This document shows positions 9,183-17,884 of a DNA stretch of 64,000 nucleotides, piece by piece. The stretch is from the NCBI GenBank assembly GCA_022041995.1, contig CP074381.1:3348001-3412000 (forward strand), read 5' to 3'. The notes under the pieces were generated by a model that was not told the DNA's origin, did not search any database, and saw only the letters and a program-made list of their open reading frames with translations. The stretch is from Cupriavidus necator. Its GTDB lineage: Bacteria; Pseudomonadota; Gammaproteobacteria; Burkholderiales; Burkholderiaceae. Within the stretch, counting starts at the first letter, position 1. Every line of letters starts with the position of its first letter. The translations under genes were made by a program, and so were the position numbers.

Positions 9183-10124
9183 ATGAACCTGCACCAGTTT
9201 CGCTTCGTGCGTGAGGCCGTCCGGCAGAACTACAATCTGACTGAGGCCGCCAAAGCGCTCTACACGTCACAACCCGGCGTGTCCAAGGCCATCATCGAAC
9301 TGGAAGAAGAGCTGGGCGTGGACATCTTTACCCGCCACGGCAAGCGCATCCGCAGCCTGACCGAGCCGGGCCGCCGCATCCTGAGCTCAGTCGAGAAGAT
9401 CCTGCAGGAGGTGGAAAGCCTGAAGCGCGTCGGCATGGACTATGCGGCACAGGATCAGGGCAACTTCACCATCGCCACCACCCACACCCAGGCGCGCTAC
9501 GCGCTGCCGCGGGTGATCAGCGAGTTCACCAAGCGCTACCCCAAGGTGCGGCTGTCGATCCAGCAGGGCAACCCGGTACAGATCACCGACATGCTGCTGC
9601 ACGACCAGGCCGATATCGGCATCGCCACGGAGGGCATCTCCAGCGACAAGAACCTGGTGTCGCTGCCAGGCTACCAGTGGACCCATATGGTGATTACGCC
9701 ACCCGAGCATCCGCTGCTCGACAAGAAGCACCTGGCGCTGGAAGACCTGATGGGCTACCCGCTGATCACCTACGATGCCAACTTTGCCGGCCGGACCAAG
9801 ATCGACAAGGCCTTCGCGCTGCGCCACCTGGAGCCGGACATCGTGCTGGAGGCCATCGACGCGGACGTGATCAAGACGTATGTGGAGATCGGGCTGGGCG
9901 TGGGCATCGTCGCCGGCGTCGCCTATGATGCCGAGCGCGACCGCAACCTGCGCGGCATCCCGGCCGGCCACCTGTTCGGCAGCAACGTGACGCACCTGGC
10001 CGTCAAGCAGGGGGCCTACCTGCGCAGCTTTGTCTACACCTTCATCGAGCTGTTCTCGCCGACGCTCAACCGCAAGCTGGTTGAGCAGGCCATGTCCGGC
10101 GAACACGAAGCCTACGAACTCTGA
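9183..10124 (+). CDS. cysB: CysB-type LysR regulator
   Basis: 313 residues. An N-terminal winged helix-turn-helix begins MNLHQFRFVREAVRQNYNL, with the recognition segment TEAAKALYTSQPGVSKAI, and is followed by a LysR substrate-binding domain. The wording of the HTH (FRFVREA, SQPGVSKAI) is that of CysB/Cbl proteins rather than generic LysR members. In this subfamily the effector is O- or N-acetylserine and the regulator activates sulfate assimilation genes. Its divergent position at the head of the cys operon supports the same job here. There are no frame problems, and the length is typical (about 310-325). Confidence 0.9.
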   Translation: MNLHQFRFVREAVRQNYNLTEAAKALYTSQPGVSKAIIELEEELGVDIFTRHGKRIRSLTEPGRRILSSVEKILQEVESLKRVGMDYAAQDQGNFTIATTHTQARYALPRVISEFTKRYPKVRLSIQQGNPVQITDMLLHDQADIGIATEGISSDKNLVSLPGYQWTHMVITPPEHPLLDKKHLALEDLMGYPLITYDANFAGRTKIDKAFALRHLEPDIVLEAIDADVIKTYVEIGLGVGIVAGVAYDAERDRNLRGIPAGHLFGSNVTHLAVKQGAYLRSFVYTFIELFSPTLNRKLVEQAMSGEHEAYEL

Positions 10125-10209
10125 GGACGGCCCGCCGCCGCCTCTCTATATAAGAAGCAAACCCAACCATGCATCTGCTGCCCATCACGCCCTGCCGGCC
10201 GGAGGCCCT

Positions 10210-11373
10210 GTGAGCGACCTGCCCCGCATTCACTGGACTGAGGACGGCGTCGAGCGCAGCGCCGCCTGGCGCTCTGAAGCCGGCCTGCCGCCGCCGCGCC
10301 GCGTGGTCATTGCCGACGACACCACCAGCGCCGACACCGCCTACCGCCTGGCCTGCGAGGGCACCGCGCTGCTGTGGCGCGGCGACTTCCAGAACGCGCG
10401 CCAGCTGCTGCACGCGCTGGCCCGCCGCACCGAGCGCAAGCCCAAGAAGGCCAGCCGCCCCGGCCAGAAGGCCAAGGACAAGGGCAAGGGCGGGGCCGCG
10501 TCGCCAACCGAGGCCTTCAACCTGCACCGGCTGGCCCAATCGCAGCGCGCCCGCACGCTGGGCATGCTGCTGCTGCCGTTCGAGGCCGGCCACGAGGTGC
10601 CGCTGCGCCGCGCGCCGGATGTGCGCGACGCCTGCGAGCAGGTCTACGGCCCGGCCAGCGAGCCCTATGTGGCGTCGATGCGCGAGCTGCTGGGCATGAT
10701 CGGCGCCTATGAATGGCGCAAGAAGGGCGTGGAGATCCCGGCGCTGGAAGACCGCATCCACCCCTGGTATGGCGTGTTCTCGCCGGTGCGCGGCGAGTAT
10801 GTCGACCTGGTCGCGGCCGAGCCGCTGCCGGCCAAGACCCTCGCCTTCGATATCGGCACCGGCACTGGCGTGCTGGCCGCGGTGCTGGCCCGCCGCGGCG
10901 TGCAGCGCGTGGTCGCCACCGACCAGGACCCGCGCGCGCTGGCCTGCGCGCGCGAGAACATCGCGCAGCTTGGCTACGCCGCGGAGGTCGAGATCATCCA
11001 GACCGACCTGTTCCCCGAAGGCCGGGCACCGCTGGTGGTGTGCAACCCGCCCTGGGTGCCGGCCCGCCCCAGCTCGCCGGTCGAGCGCGCGGTCTACGAC
11101 CCCGACAGCGCCATGCTGCGCGGCTTCCTGCAGGGTCTGGCCGACCATCTGGCGCCGGGCGGCGAAGGCTGGCTGCTGCTGTCGGACCTGGCCGAGCATC
11201 TCGGCCTGCGCCCGCGCGAGGAACTGACGGGCTGGATCGACGCCGCCGGGCTGAAGGTGCTCGGCCGCTCCGATATCCGCCCGCGCCACCCGCGCGCGAC
11301 GGATGCCGCCGACCCGCTGCATGCGGCGCGTTCCGCCGAGGTGACCACGCTCTGGCGCCTGGGCATACGCTGA
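10210..11373 (+). CDS. Class I SAM-dependent methyltransferase, HemK-like
   Basis: 387 residues from a GTG start preceded by GGAGG eight to ten bases upstream. The C-terminal half is a Rossmann methyltransferase: TLAFDIGTGTGVLAAVLARR (motif I), VVATDQDPRALACARENI and the NPPWVPA motif that marks N- or Gln-methyltransferases acting on a planar nitrogen (HemK/PrmC, RsmC/RlmG class). The N-terminal ~190 residues are helical, with a Lys-rich low-complexity stretch at about residues 77-97, and do not look like PrmC's substrate domain. The target (protein glutamine or rRNA base) cannot be decided from sequence. It lies 85 bases after cysB, on the same strand. Confidence 0.75.
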   Translation: MSDLPRIHWTEDGVERSAAWRSEAGLPPPRRVVIADDTTSADTAYRLACEGTALLWRGDFQNARQLLHALARRTERKPKKASRPGQKAKDKGKGGAASPTEAFNLHRLAQSQRARTLGMLLLPFEAGHEVPLRRAPDVRDACEQVYGPASEPYVASMRELLGMIGAYEWRKKGVEIPALEDRIHPWYGVFSPVRGEYVDLVAAEPLPAKTLAFDIGTGTGVLAAVLARRGVQRVVATDQDPRALACARENIAQLGYAAEVEIIQTDLFPEGRAPLVVCNPPWVPARPSSPVERAVYDPDSAMLRGFLQGLADHLAPGGEGWLLLSDLAEHLGLRPREELTGWIDAAGLKVLGRSDIRPRHPRATDAADPLHAARSAEVTTLWRLGIR

Positions 11374-11458
11374 CCAGCACGGCCGCGGCGGGGCGCAGGC
11401 GTGCCCCGCCGGCCGAGTTCGGCTATCCTTCCCGTCACATATAAGAACGGAGGAGACG

Positions 11459-12625
11459 ATGCTGACACTACCCCTGCGCCCCCTGCTGCTGGCCGGCGCC
11501 CTGCTCTTCACCGGCGCCGCCGCGCATGCCGACATCCGCGTCGGCATCGATGTGTCCACCACCGGTCCGGCGGCCTCGATCGGCATCCCCTCCAAGAACA
11601 CCGTGCTGATGTGGCCGCAGACGCTGGGCGGCCAGAAGGCGCACTACGTGATCCTGGACGACGGCACCGACCCGGCCGCGGCGGTGCGCAACGTGCGCAA
11701 GCTGATCTCCGAGGAAAAGGTCGACGTGATCGTCGGCCCCAACATCACCCCCACCGCCATCGCCGCGCTCGACGCCGTGGCCGAGGGCGAGACCCCGATG
11801 GTGGCACTGGCAGCCTCGGCCTCCATTGTCGAGCCGCAGACCGACGCCAAGCGCCGCTGGGCCTTCAAGATGCCGCAGAACGACTCGCACATGGCGACCG
11901 TGCTGACCGAGTACATGAGCAACCACGGCGTCAGGACCGTCGGCTTTATCGGCTTTGCCGACGCTTACGGCGAAAGCTGGTGGCGCGAGTTCTCGAAGCT
12001 GGCCGAGGTGCGCAAGATCAAGGTGGTCGCCAACGAGCGCTTCTCGCGCAACGATACCTCGGTGACCGGGCAGGTGCTCAAGCTGATGGCGGCCAACCCG
12101 GACGCGATCCTGATCGCCGGCGCCGGCACGCCGTCGGTGCTGCCGCAGAAGACGCTGGGCGAGCGCGGCTACAAGGGCAAGGTCTACCAGACCCACGGCA
12201 TCGCCACCTGGGACTTCCTGCGCATGGGCGGCAAGGATGTGGAAGGCACGCTGTTCCCGACCGGGCCGGTGGTGGTCGCGCGCCAGCTGCCCGAGAACCA
12301 CCCGGTGCGCAAGGTGGCGCTGGACTTCGTCAACCGCTACGAAAGCAAGTACGGCGCCGACAGCGTCACGCAGTTTGCCGGCGACGCCTGGGGCGCGTGG
12401 ATGCTGCTGGACGACGCCACCCGCCGCGCGCTGAAAACCGGCGCGCAGCCCGGCACGCGCGAATTCCGCGCCGCCATGCGTGACGCGCTGGAAGCCACCA
12501 CCAATCTCACCATCCCCAACGGCGTGATGAACCTGAACCCGAAGGACCACCAGGGCTTCGACCAGCGTTCGCGCGTGATGGGGGTGATCCGCAACGGCAA
12601 GTTCGCCTACGCGGGCGAAAAGTAA
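11459..12625 (+). CDS. Orphan branched-chain-type ABC substrate-binding protein
   Basis: 388 residues with a Sec signal peptide (LLLAGALLFTGAAAHA, cut about residue 24) and a type I periplasmic binding fold of the LivK/Peripla_BP_6 family (YVILDDGTDPAAAVRNVRKL, DVIVGPNITPTAIAALDA, TVGFIGFADAYGESWW). A GGAGG-like site precedes the ATG. No permease or ATPase genes are adjacent, so it either borrows another transporter or serves as a sensor. Ligands of this group include branched-chain amino acids, amides and aromatic acids; the neighbouring dehydrogenase hints at a branched or hydroxy acid, but this is only suggestive. Confidence 0.85.
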   Translation: MLTLPLRPLLLAGALLFTGAAAHADIRVGIDVSTTGPAASIGIPSKNTVLMWPQTLGGQKAHYVILDDGTDPAAAVRNVRKLISEEKVDVIVGPNITPTAIAALDAVAEGETPMVALAASASIVEPQTDAKRRWAFKMPQNDSHMATVLTEYMSNHGVRTVGFIGFADAYGESWWREFSKLAEVRKIKVVANERFSRNDTSVTGQVLKLMAANPDAILIAGAGTPSVLPQKTLGERGYKGKVYQTHGIATWDFLRMGGKDVEGTLFPTGPVVVARQLPENHPVRKVALDFVNRYESKYGADSVTQFAGDAWGAWMLLDDATRRALKTGAQPGTREFRAAMRDALEATTNLTIPNGVMNLNPKDHQGFDQRSRVMGVIRNGKFAYAGEK

Positions 12626-12655
12626 GCCCGCCGCAATACGAAAGGAAGCATCGAC

Positions 12656-13537
12656 ATGAGCGTCAGCCACACCCCCATCACCGTCGCTTTCATCGGCCTG
12701 GGCGCCATGGGCTCGCACATGGTCCGCCACCTGCTGGCCGCCAGCCACACCGTGCGCGCCTTGGTGCGCCGCCCGGAAGCGGCCGAGGCCGCGCGCGCGC
12801 TGGGAGCGGAGCCCTTCTTCACCCCGGCTGAAGCGGCGCGCGGCGCCACCATTGTCTTCACCAACGTGACCTCGTCCGAAGACGTGCGCGAAGTGCTGCT
12901 GGGCGAGCAGGGCGCGGTCCACGGCGCTGCGCCGGGCACCATCTGCGTGGACCACAGCACCATCTCGCCGATCGTCACGCGCGAGATTGCCGCGGCGCTG
13001 GCCGCGCGCGGCATCGAGGCGCTGGACTGCCCGGTTTCGGGCGGCACCATGGGCGCCGAGGCCGGCACGCTGACCATCATGGCCGGCGGCAAGCCCGAGA
13101 TGCTGGAGCGCGTGCGCCCGCTGCTGCAACTGCTGGGCAAGACCATCACCCATATCGGCGACCACGGCGCGGGCCAGGTTGCCAAGCTGTGCAACCAGAT
13201 CGCCCAGGTGGTCAATATCGAAGGCATTGCCGAGGCCATGCGTTTTGCCGCCGCGCAGAATGTCGACACCGGCCGCGTGTTCGAAGCCATGGCGACCGGC
13301 ATGGCCGGCAGCCGCATGCTGGATCTGATGGGCCCCAAGATGGTGGCACGCAACTTCGCAGCCGGCATCGAGGCGCGGCTGCACGACAAGGACTTCGGGC
13401 TGGCGCGCGATATCGCCGAAGAAATCGGCCTGGACCTGCCCGCGATGCAGGCCACCTCGGCGCAACTGCGCACGTTGATGGCCAATGGCTGGGGCAAGGA
13501 CGACACCTCGTCGCTGCTGCGCGTGCTGGAGGGCTGA
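12656..13537 (+). CDS. 3-Hydroxyisobutyrate dehydrogenase family oxidoreductase
   Basis: 293 residues of the beta-hydroxyacid dehydrogenase family (MmsB, GarR/GlxR, YihU). The NAD(P) motif FIGLGAMGSHMV is at about residues 11-22, the substrate motif DCPVSGGTMGAEAGTL lies near residue 125, and the catalytic lysine sits in GQVAKLCNQI near residue 180. These proteins oxidise 3-hydroxyisobutyrate or reduce tartronate semialdehyde; residues alone do not separate these. An AAGGAAG-like site lies upstream, and the gene follows the orphan binding protein by 30 bases, so the two are probably co-transcribed. Confidence 0.85.
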   Translation: MSVSHTPITVAFIGLGAMGSHMVRHLLAASHTVRALVRRPEAAEAARALGAEPFFTPAEAARGATIVFTNVTSSEDVREVLLGEQGAVHGAAPGTICVDHSTISPIVTREIAAALAARGIEALDCPVSGGTMGAEAGTLTIMAGGKPEMLERVRPLLQLLGKTITHIGDHGAGQVAKLCNQIAQVVNIEGIAEAMRFAAAQNVDTGRVFEAMATGMAGSRMLDLMGPKMVARNFAAGIEARLHDKDFGLARDIAEEIGLDLPAMQATSAQLRTLMANGWGKDDTSSLLRVLEG

Positions 13538-13557
13538 CGCCCTTGCGCCCGGCGCGC

Positions 13558-14477
13558 TCAGCGCTCCATCAGCCGCAGCACCGCGCGCGTCAGGGCACCG
13601 TCGGGGCTGGCAAAGCTGTCCAGCACATTGAAGTGATGGCAGTCCGGCAGCACCAGGTCGCTCGCGGCCGGATGCGCCACCTTGGCCGGCCACGCCGCGC
13701 GGATCAGCGCGTGCTGGCGGTGGTATTCGGCGGCCTCGAGCTCCCCACCGCGATCGCCAGCGGGGCATCGCTGGCCGGCGGCATATACGCGGGCGACAGC
13801 CGCGCGACATCGTCTTCCGAGAACTGCAGGTCGCGCTGCAGGAAGGCCGCACGCCGCAGCGGCTCCATGTCGTACAGCCCGCTGACCGACAGCCCGCCCT
13901 TGACCAGGTCTGCCGGCAGGTCCGCACCCAGTTGCGGCCAGCGTGCGGCCATCAGCATCGCCACCAGGTGGCCGCCGACGGAATGCCCCGCCAGGAAGAG
14001 CTTGTCCGGATCATGGCCCAGCCCGTCCGCCTGCCGGTACAGCCAGGCGACGCTGCGCAACACCTGCCGCACGATCTCCGGCACCGTCACCGCAGGCACC
14101 AGCGTGTAGTTCACCACCGCCACCGACACCCCCAGCGCCGGCAGCGCGCTGGCGGCAAAGCTGTGGTCATGCTTGTCCAGCGCCCGGTAGTAGCCGCCGT
14201 GCACGAACACCAGCAGTGGCGGCAGCGCCCCGTTGGCCCGCTGCGCGGGGAAGTAGTCCAGAGTCTCGCCCTGCGCGTGGCGCGAGTCCTTGCCGGCATA
14301 GCTCAGGTCCGCCAGATAAGGGCTGCGTGCGCGCACCCCGGCGGACCACTGCGCCCAGCGCGCCATATGCACTGCGTTGTCCGGCACATTGGCGCGGTTG
14401 TTGTATTCCCGGTCATAAAAGCCGGGGTCCTGCGAAGGCAGGCTGGCGAGGCGCGCCAGCGAAGCTTGGTCGGTCAT
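13558..14477 (-). CDS. Alpha/beta hydrolase, kynurenine-formamidase-like esterase (suspected base error)
   Basis: About 306 residues after repair. The oxyanion-hole motif HGGYYRALDK (about residue 92) and the nucleophile elbow AGHSVGG (about residue 165) mark a hormone-sensitive-lipase/arylformamidase-like esterase; the catalytic histidine is probably in LPDCHHFNVLD near the end. The frame breaks at the CCCC run 13743-13746: adding one G on the coding strand turns AVGSSRPP into AVGELEAAEYH and joins the C-terminal part that ends LMER. The span is one base short of a multiple of three. The substrate is unknown; the nearest analogy is an N-formylkynurenine or similar amide/ester hydrolase. Confidence 0.75.
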
Positions 14478-14637
14478 GGCGGTCAGGGGTGGTCGGGACG
14501 ATGGGCATGTGAGAGGCTGGGCGCCATGCTACCGGATTTGCGCGGCCGCTGATGTGCCCGGCGCCGGTTGTCCGACGACGGGATTTCCGGCATAATTCCC
14601 GGCTCAGCACGGCACCGGTTCCGGCGCCATACACCCT

Positions 14638-14722
14638 GCCCGGGTGGTGAAACAGGTAGACGCAGGGGACTCAAAATCCCCCGCCGCAAGGCGTGTCGGT
14701 TCGAGTCCGACCCCGGGCACCA
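14638..14722 (+). tRNA. tRNA-Leu (anticodon CAA)
   Basis: 85 bases including an encoded CCA. The acceptor stem GCCCGGG pairs with CCCGGGC; the anticodon stem GGGGA/TCCCC encloses the loop CTCAAAA, giving anticodon CAA (reads UUG). The long variable arm (CCGCCGCAAGGCGTG region) is that of a type II tRNA, and the T-loop GTTCGAGTC is canonical. Confidence 0.96.
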
Positions 14723-15058
14723 TCAGCTTAGGCGCAAAGCCTTATCCCATAAGCCTTTCCGGGCGGTTCGGTCGTGTTTCTGTGGCAACTTCCGTGGTAA
14801 GTTGCCCATGTGAATCAAACGCGGCGTCATTTCCATCACCTTGAAATGCTGCTAAGACCAATCTCTGCACTTCCGACCCCGCAACCGTCGCCCGGGCAAT
14901 CGAGCGGATGAATAGACGGCTTGAAGAGGACTGGGCAATGCTCCGCGCTGACTCGAACGCCTCCCTTAAGGCCACCAAATACCTCCTCCGCAGGAGCGCT
15001 GGTCGAGACCGCAGAGGCGGCGCTGTCGCTTCTGTATGACCGGCGACGCCCTCTGCTT
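14723..15058. other. Intergenic stretch downstream of tRNA-Leu, no supported gene
   Basis: 336 bases between the tRNA and the last gene of the polysaccharide locus. I see no integrase, no second copy of the tRNA 3' end and no strong terminator. A plus-strand ORF of about 50 codons from 14908 (MNRRLEEDWAMLRADSNA) has no ribosome site worth the name and is left out as a gene; it may be a remnant. Confidence 0.5.
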
Positions 15059-15868
15059 CTAAAGCGCGCTGCGCTCAACCCTCTGCCAACTCATTGCCCA
15101 CCCATACAAGGCAATACACCCAAACACCAGCATCGTAGGCCCGAACACAAACGACAGCAGCGGCATCATCAACAGCGAACAGCTCACCATCAGATAAACG
15201 TGCAGCGCCAGCTGCATCGGCACCGCGATCATGACAAACACAAGCGTGAGCAGCGTCAGGAAGATCTTCTTCGGCCATGAGAAGTCAAAGATGTAGTAGA
15301 CCAGCGCATGCGCCCACGGCAACAGAAACAAAAGGCTGGCGCAGGTCTTCACGCCGTTGTCCACATATCTGCTGGCCGTGTACGGAAAACTCTGCGGCGC
15401 CACCGCGAAGAACAGCAATGCCGTGACCTCAATGAACACGGCGAACAGCAGGAAGTACCGCAGCGGCAGGTACAGGTCCCGTATCCGCAACGCCATCAGG
15501 CAGACGGCGAGCGTCGCGATCAGCGTCACGAACCAGGTCAGTACGTCTGGCACCGGAGCAACGACGTTGGTGTAGGGCAGGTTGAAGTCGAACCATGCCA
15601 CCCGCGTCAATTGTTCAATGACGACGCCATCGATGCCGAGCTTGTCGATCCAGAAGCGCAGCACTCCCACCCATATCCCGCTGATATGGTCGCGCAGCAT
15701 CCATTCGGCCACATTGAACGCCACGGGCACCAGCAGGACCCCCGCGAGTGCGGGGGCGGACAGGGTCAGGTGGTCCAGCGAACGATGCCTGGCCAGGCAC
15801 AGGATGGTCAGGCCAAGAGCGTCGCTCTGGTCGTGTGTGGCTGCGGTGTGCCCGGCAGGGTGCGTCAT
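15059..15868 (-). CDS. Polytopic inner-membrane protein of the polysaccharide locus
   Basis: 269 residues from the ATG at 15868, two bases after the stop of the outer-membrane barrel gene, so translation is probably coupled. About seven hydrophobic segments can be counted (for example VLTWFVTLIATLAVCLMAL, YFLLFAVFIEVTALLFFAV and MLVFGCIALYGWAMSW). There is no acyltransferase, flippase or exosortase motif I can name. It is the last gene of the eight-gene unit. In analogous systems such a protein could modify the glycan or help the synthase; that is inference from position only. Confidence 0.6.
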   Translation of the reverse strand: MTHPAGHTAATHDQSDALGLTILCLARHRSLDHLTLSAPALAGVLLVPVAFNVAEWMLRDHISGIWVGVLRFWIDKLGIDGVVIEQLTRVAWFDFNLPYTNVVAPVPDVLTWFVTLIATLAVCLMALRIRDLYLPLRYFLLFAVFIEVTALLFFAVAPQSFPYTASRYVDNGVKTCASLLFLLPWAHALVYYIFDFSWPKKIFLTLLTLVFVMIAVPMQLALHVYLMVSCSLLMMPLLSFVFGPTMLVFGCIALYGWAMSWQRVERSAL

Positions 15869-15870
15869 GG

Positions 15871-16710
15871 CTAGAACTCCGCGAAGACCCCCACTTCTGC
15901 TTGCTTGCGCGTGTAGGAGGGGTTGTCGTAGTAAATGGCGCGCAGGTTTATCCCATAGCGTTTGGTGAACCATTTGCGCCAGGTCAGCGAGACCTCATGG
16001 CTGTTGAAGTCGCTCAGCAGGGCCTGCGCGCCGGTGAGCTGGTAGGCTTCGCTGCCGCCGTCGTATTTCAGGGTAATGTACTGGTCCTTGTCACGGCCGT
16101 AGGTGACGGCGACGATGCCGCGATTGGAGCGGATACTGCCGGGATCGCTGCGGTTCAGCCGCGCACCCAGCTGGACGATCCAGGGGGCGTCGAAATAGTA
16201 GGTCAGGCCGAGCAGCAAGGTCTTGTCGGTATAGACCTCCTTGGCACGGTAATAAGTGAAGCCGGCGCTCACGACCAGGTTCTTCTTCTCGAGCAGTTTG
16301 CGGAACAGCATGCCGTCGGTTCGGAACTGGGGCAGGAAGAAGCCGCCCGCGCTGGTGCCGGCGCTCAGAAAGCCGTACCAGTTCTCGTCAAAGGTGCGCG
16401 TGTAGCCCAGGCCGAAGAACGTGCCCTGATCCCCGAAGTGGTTCTGGTGGCTGATTTCGCCGGTCACGTAGTCCTTCGGGGTGAAGTTGACCCCGCCTCG
16501 CAGGTACTGGTCGTTCCAGCTGGCATTGTCGCCGGTGAGGTTGGCGTGGCCGAGGCCGCCTTCAATGAAACCGGTGAGCAAGGGAGCGAACGTCCTGGGC
16601 GCGGTGGCTTCTGCCTGGGCGCGGACATCGGTGGCGGCAAGCAGTGCCAGCATGCCCAGAAGGGGCAGGGCCCGAGCGCCGTGGGTTCTGGTATCCGAGA
16701 GCTTCGCCAT
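15871..16710 (-). CDS. YaiO-like outer-membrane beta-barrel protein
   Basis: 279 residues from MAKLSDTRTHG (ATG 16710). A signal peptide ends near DVRAQA. The rest is alternating aromatic/polar strands (GGVNFTPKDYVTGEISHQ, NWYGFLSAGTSAGGFF, LLLGLTYYFDAPWIVQLG) and finishes with phenylalanine (VGVFAEF), the usual C-terminal signature of BAM-inserted barrels. The pattern resembles the YaiO family, which in E. coli lies beside a GT2 gene. In this locus it is the obvious candidate for the outer-membrane export pore or the glycan anchor. It is separated from the upstream gene by about 150 bases, so it may also have its own promoter. Confidence 0.72.
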   Translation of the reverse strand: MAKLSDTRTHGARALPLLGMLALLAATDVRAQAEATAPRTFAPLLTGFIEGGLGHANLTGDNASWNDQYLRGGVNFTPKDYVTGEISHQNHFGDQGTFFGLGYTRTFDENWYGFLSAGTSAGGFFLPQFRTDGMLFRKLLEKKNLVVSAGFTYYRAKEVYTDKTLLLGLTYYFDAPWIVQLGARLNRSDPGSIRSNRGIVAVTYGRDKDQYITLKYDGGSEAYQLTGAQALLSDFNSHEVSLTWRKWFTKRYGINLRAIYYDNPSYTRKQAEVGVFAEF

Positions 16711-16861
16711 GCGTATCCTGTCGATCGTGTCGATGTCGCACGGAGGGTCCCGCGAGGATCCTCCGGCCCGCAAGCTGTTGTTGAACCATACACTGCTTCG
16801 AAGTGAGCAGTCGATAATGCTTCGCTCGGTATTGGCGCGTTTCGCATGGACGTGAGGCAAA

Positions 16862-17866
16862 TCAGCGACACCGCATGCCCGGGGAAGGTGGCGCCAGCGC
16901 CTGCTCCGGGCTCAGGCGTGCCTCGAACGCCAGGTACAGTGCCTCCTCCAAGACATTCCAGTGCTTGCCATGGCGGAACTGGATGGATCGTATGCGCCAG
17001 CACGCGATCGCGTCCTTGTCTCCCATCTTGTCGGCGACCAGGGCCACCAGCCCCCAGGGGAAATCGACTTCGGACATCTGCAGCCAGGCCATGCGGTTCT
17101 CCTTCATCCACAAGTCGTAGGCCGCGGCATGGGGCCGGCTGGCGGGCTTGATATCGGCCAGGATGGGGAAGATCTGCGCTACGGCGTCGGGATAGAACGC
17201 CGCCTGGTCGCGTGGCTGGGTGCTGACCAGGTAGCCCTGGTTGGGACGCCAGAACACGCGCAGGATGTCCTTGTCGAGCTGTTCGGCCTTGCGCATCCAG
17301 CCGGCGGCACCTACGGCATCTCCGTGGCGCTGGCGATAGTCGCTGGCGGCCTTGAAGGCGCTTGAGACTTCCACGTTGTCCATCAGCAGGGCCACCGGTA
17401 GCTTGGCCGAGATCAGGTAGACGCCGGAACCGGGGTCGCGCAGTGTGTCCAGGTGCCGGCTGGCCTTGTCGAAACTGGCCTGCCACGCCGGGGGCATGCC
17501 CTTGGGCGGCGCGGAGCGGACCAGCAGTTCCATCCAGGCCGCCATCAACGCGTCGTCGGCGTCAGCCTCCTGGCAGGAGACGAAGCGCTGGCCCTTCATG
17601 CAGTAGCGGTCGAAGCGGCCGTCGGCGAGCTGGCGCGGAAGCAGCCATGCGATCCAGCGGGTTGCGGCGGTTCTGGTGGTCATGCCGGCGTCCTGTGCGG
17701 CCAGCAGTGCCTTGGCCGCAAAGTAAGGATCGATCGAGTCGCCAGCAAAATAGGTCGTGATCGCCCCGTCGGGACGCTGGTAGTCGGTCAGCACAAGCTC
17801 GGCAGCGCCGGCCGGCTGGTGGACGTAGGTGGCAATCACGAGAAGCAGCGCGATCAATGATTTCAT
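16862..17866 (-). CDS. Exported alpha-helical protein, possible six-hairpin glycosidase-like fold
   Basis: 334 residues. A signal peptide (MKSLIALLLVIATYVHQPAG) is followed by a predominantly helical body with aromatic/acidic motifs of alpha/alpha-toroid carbohydrate enzymes: RQLADGRFDRYC at about residues 78-89, EADADDALMAAWMELL at about residues 100-115 and EVDFPWGLVALVADKMG near residue 270. I cannot assign a glycoside hydrolase family or catalytic acids. Position between the beta-helix protein and the barrel suggests a periplasmic role on the nascent polymer (trimming, or guiding it to the pore), as lyases and hydrolases do in alginate, cellulose and Pel loci. Confidence 0.6.
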   Translation of the reverse strand: MKSLIALLLVIATYVHQPAGAAELVLTDYQRPDGAITTYFAGDSIDPYFAAKALLAAQDAGMTTRTAATRWIAWLLPRQLADGRFDRYCMKGQRFVSCQEADADDALMAAWMELLVRSAPPKGMPPAWQASFDKASRHLDTLRDPGSGVYLISAKLPVALLMDNVEVSSAFKAASDYRQRHGDAVGAAGWMRKAEQLDKDILRVFWRPNQGYLVSTQPRDQAAFYPDAVAQIFPILADIKPASRPHAAAYDLWMKENRMAWLQMSEVDFPWGLVALVADKMGDKDAIACWRIRSIQFRHGKHWNVLEEALYLAFEARLSPEQALAPPSPGMRCR

Positions 17867-17884
17867 GGTGTGTAGGGCTGTGCG

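Noticed and set aside
14908..15040. Plus-strand ORF of about 50 codons after tRNA-Leu
   Set aside because: No ribosome site, no recognisable motif and short; treated as non-coding or a remnant.
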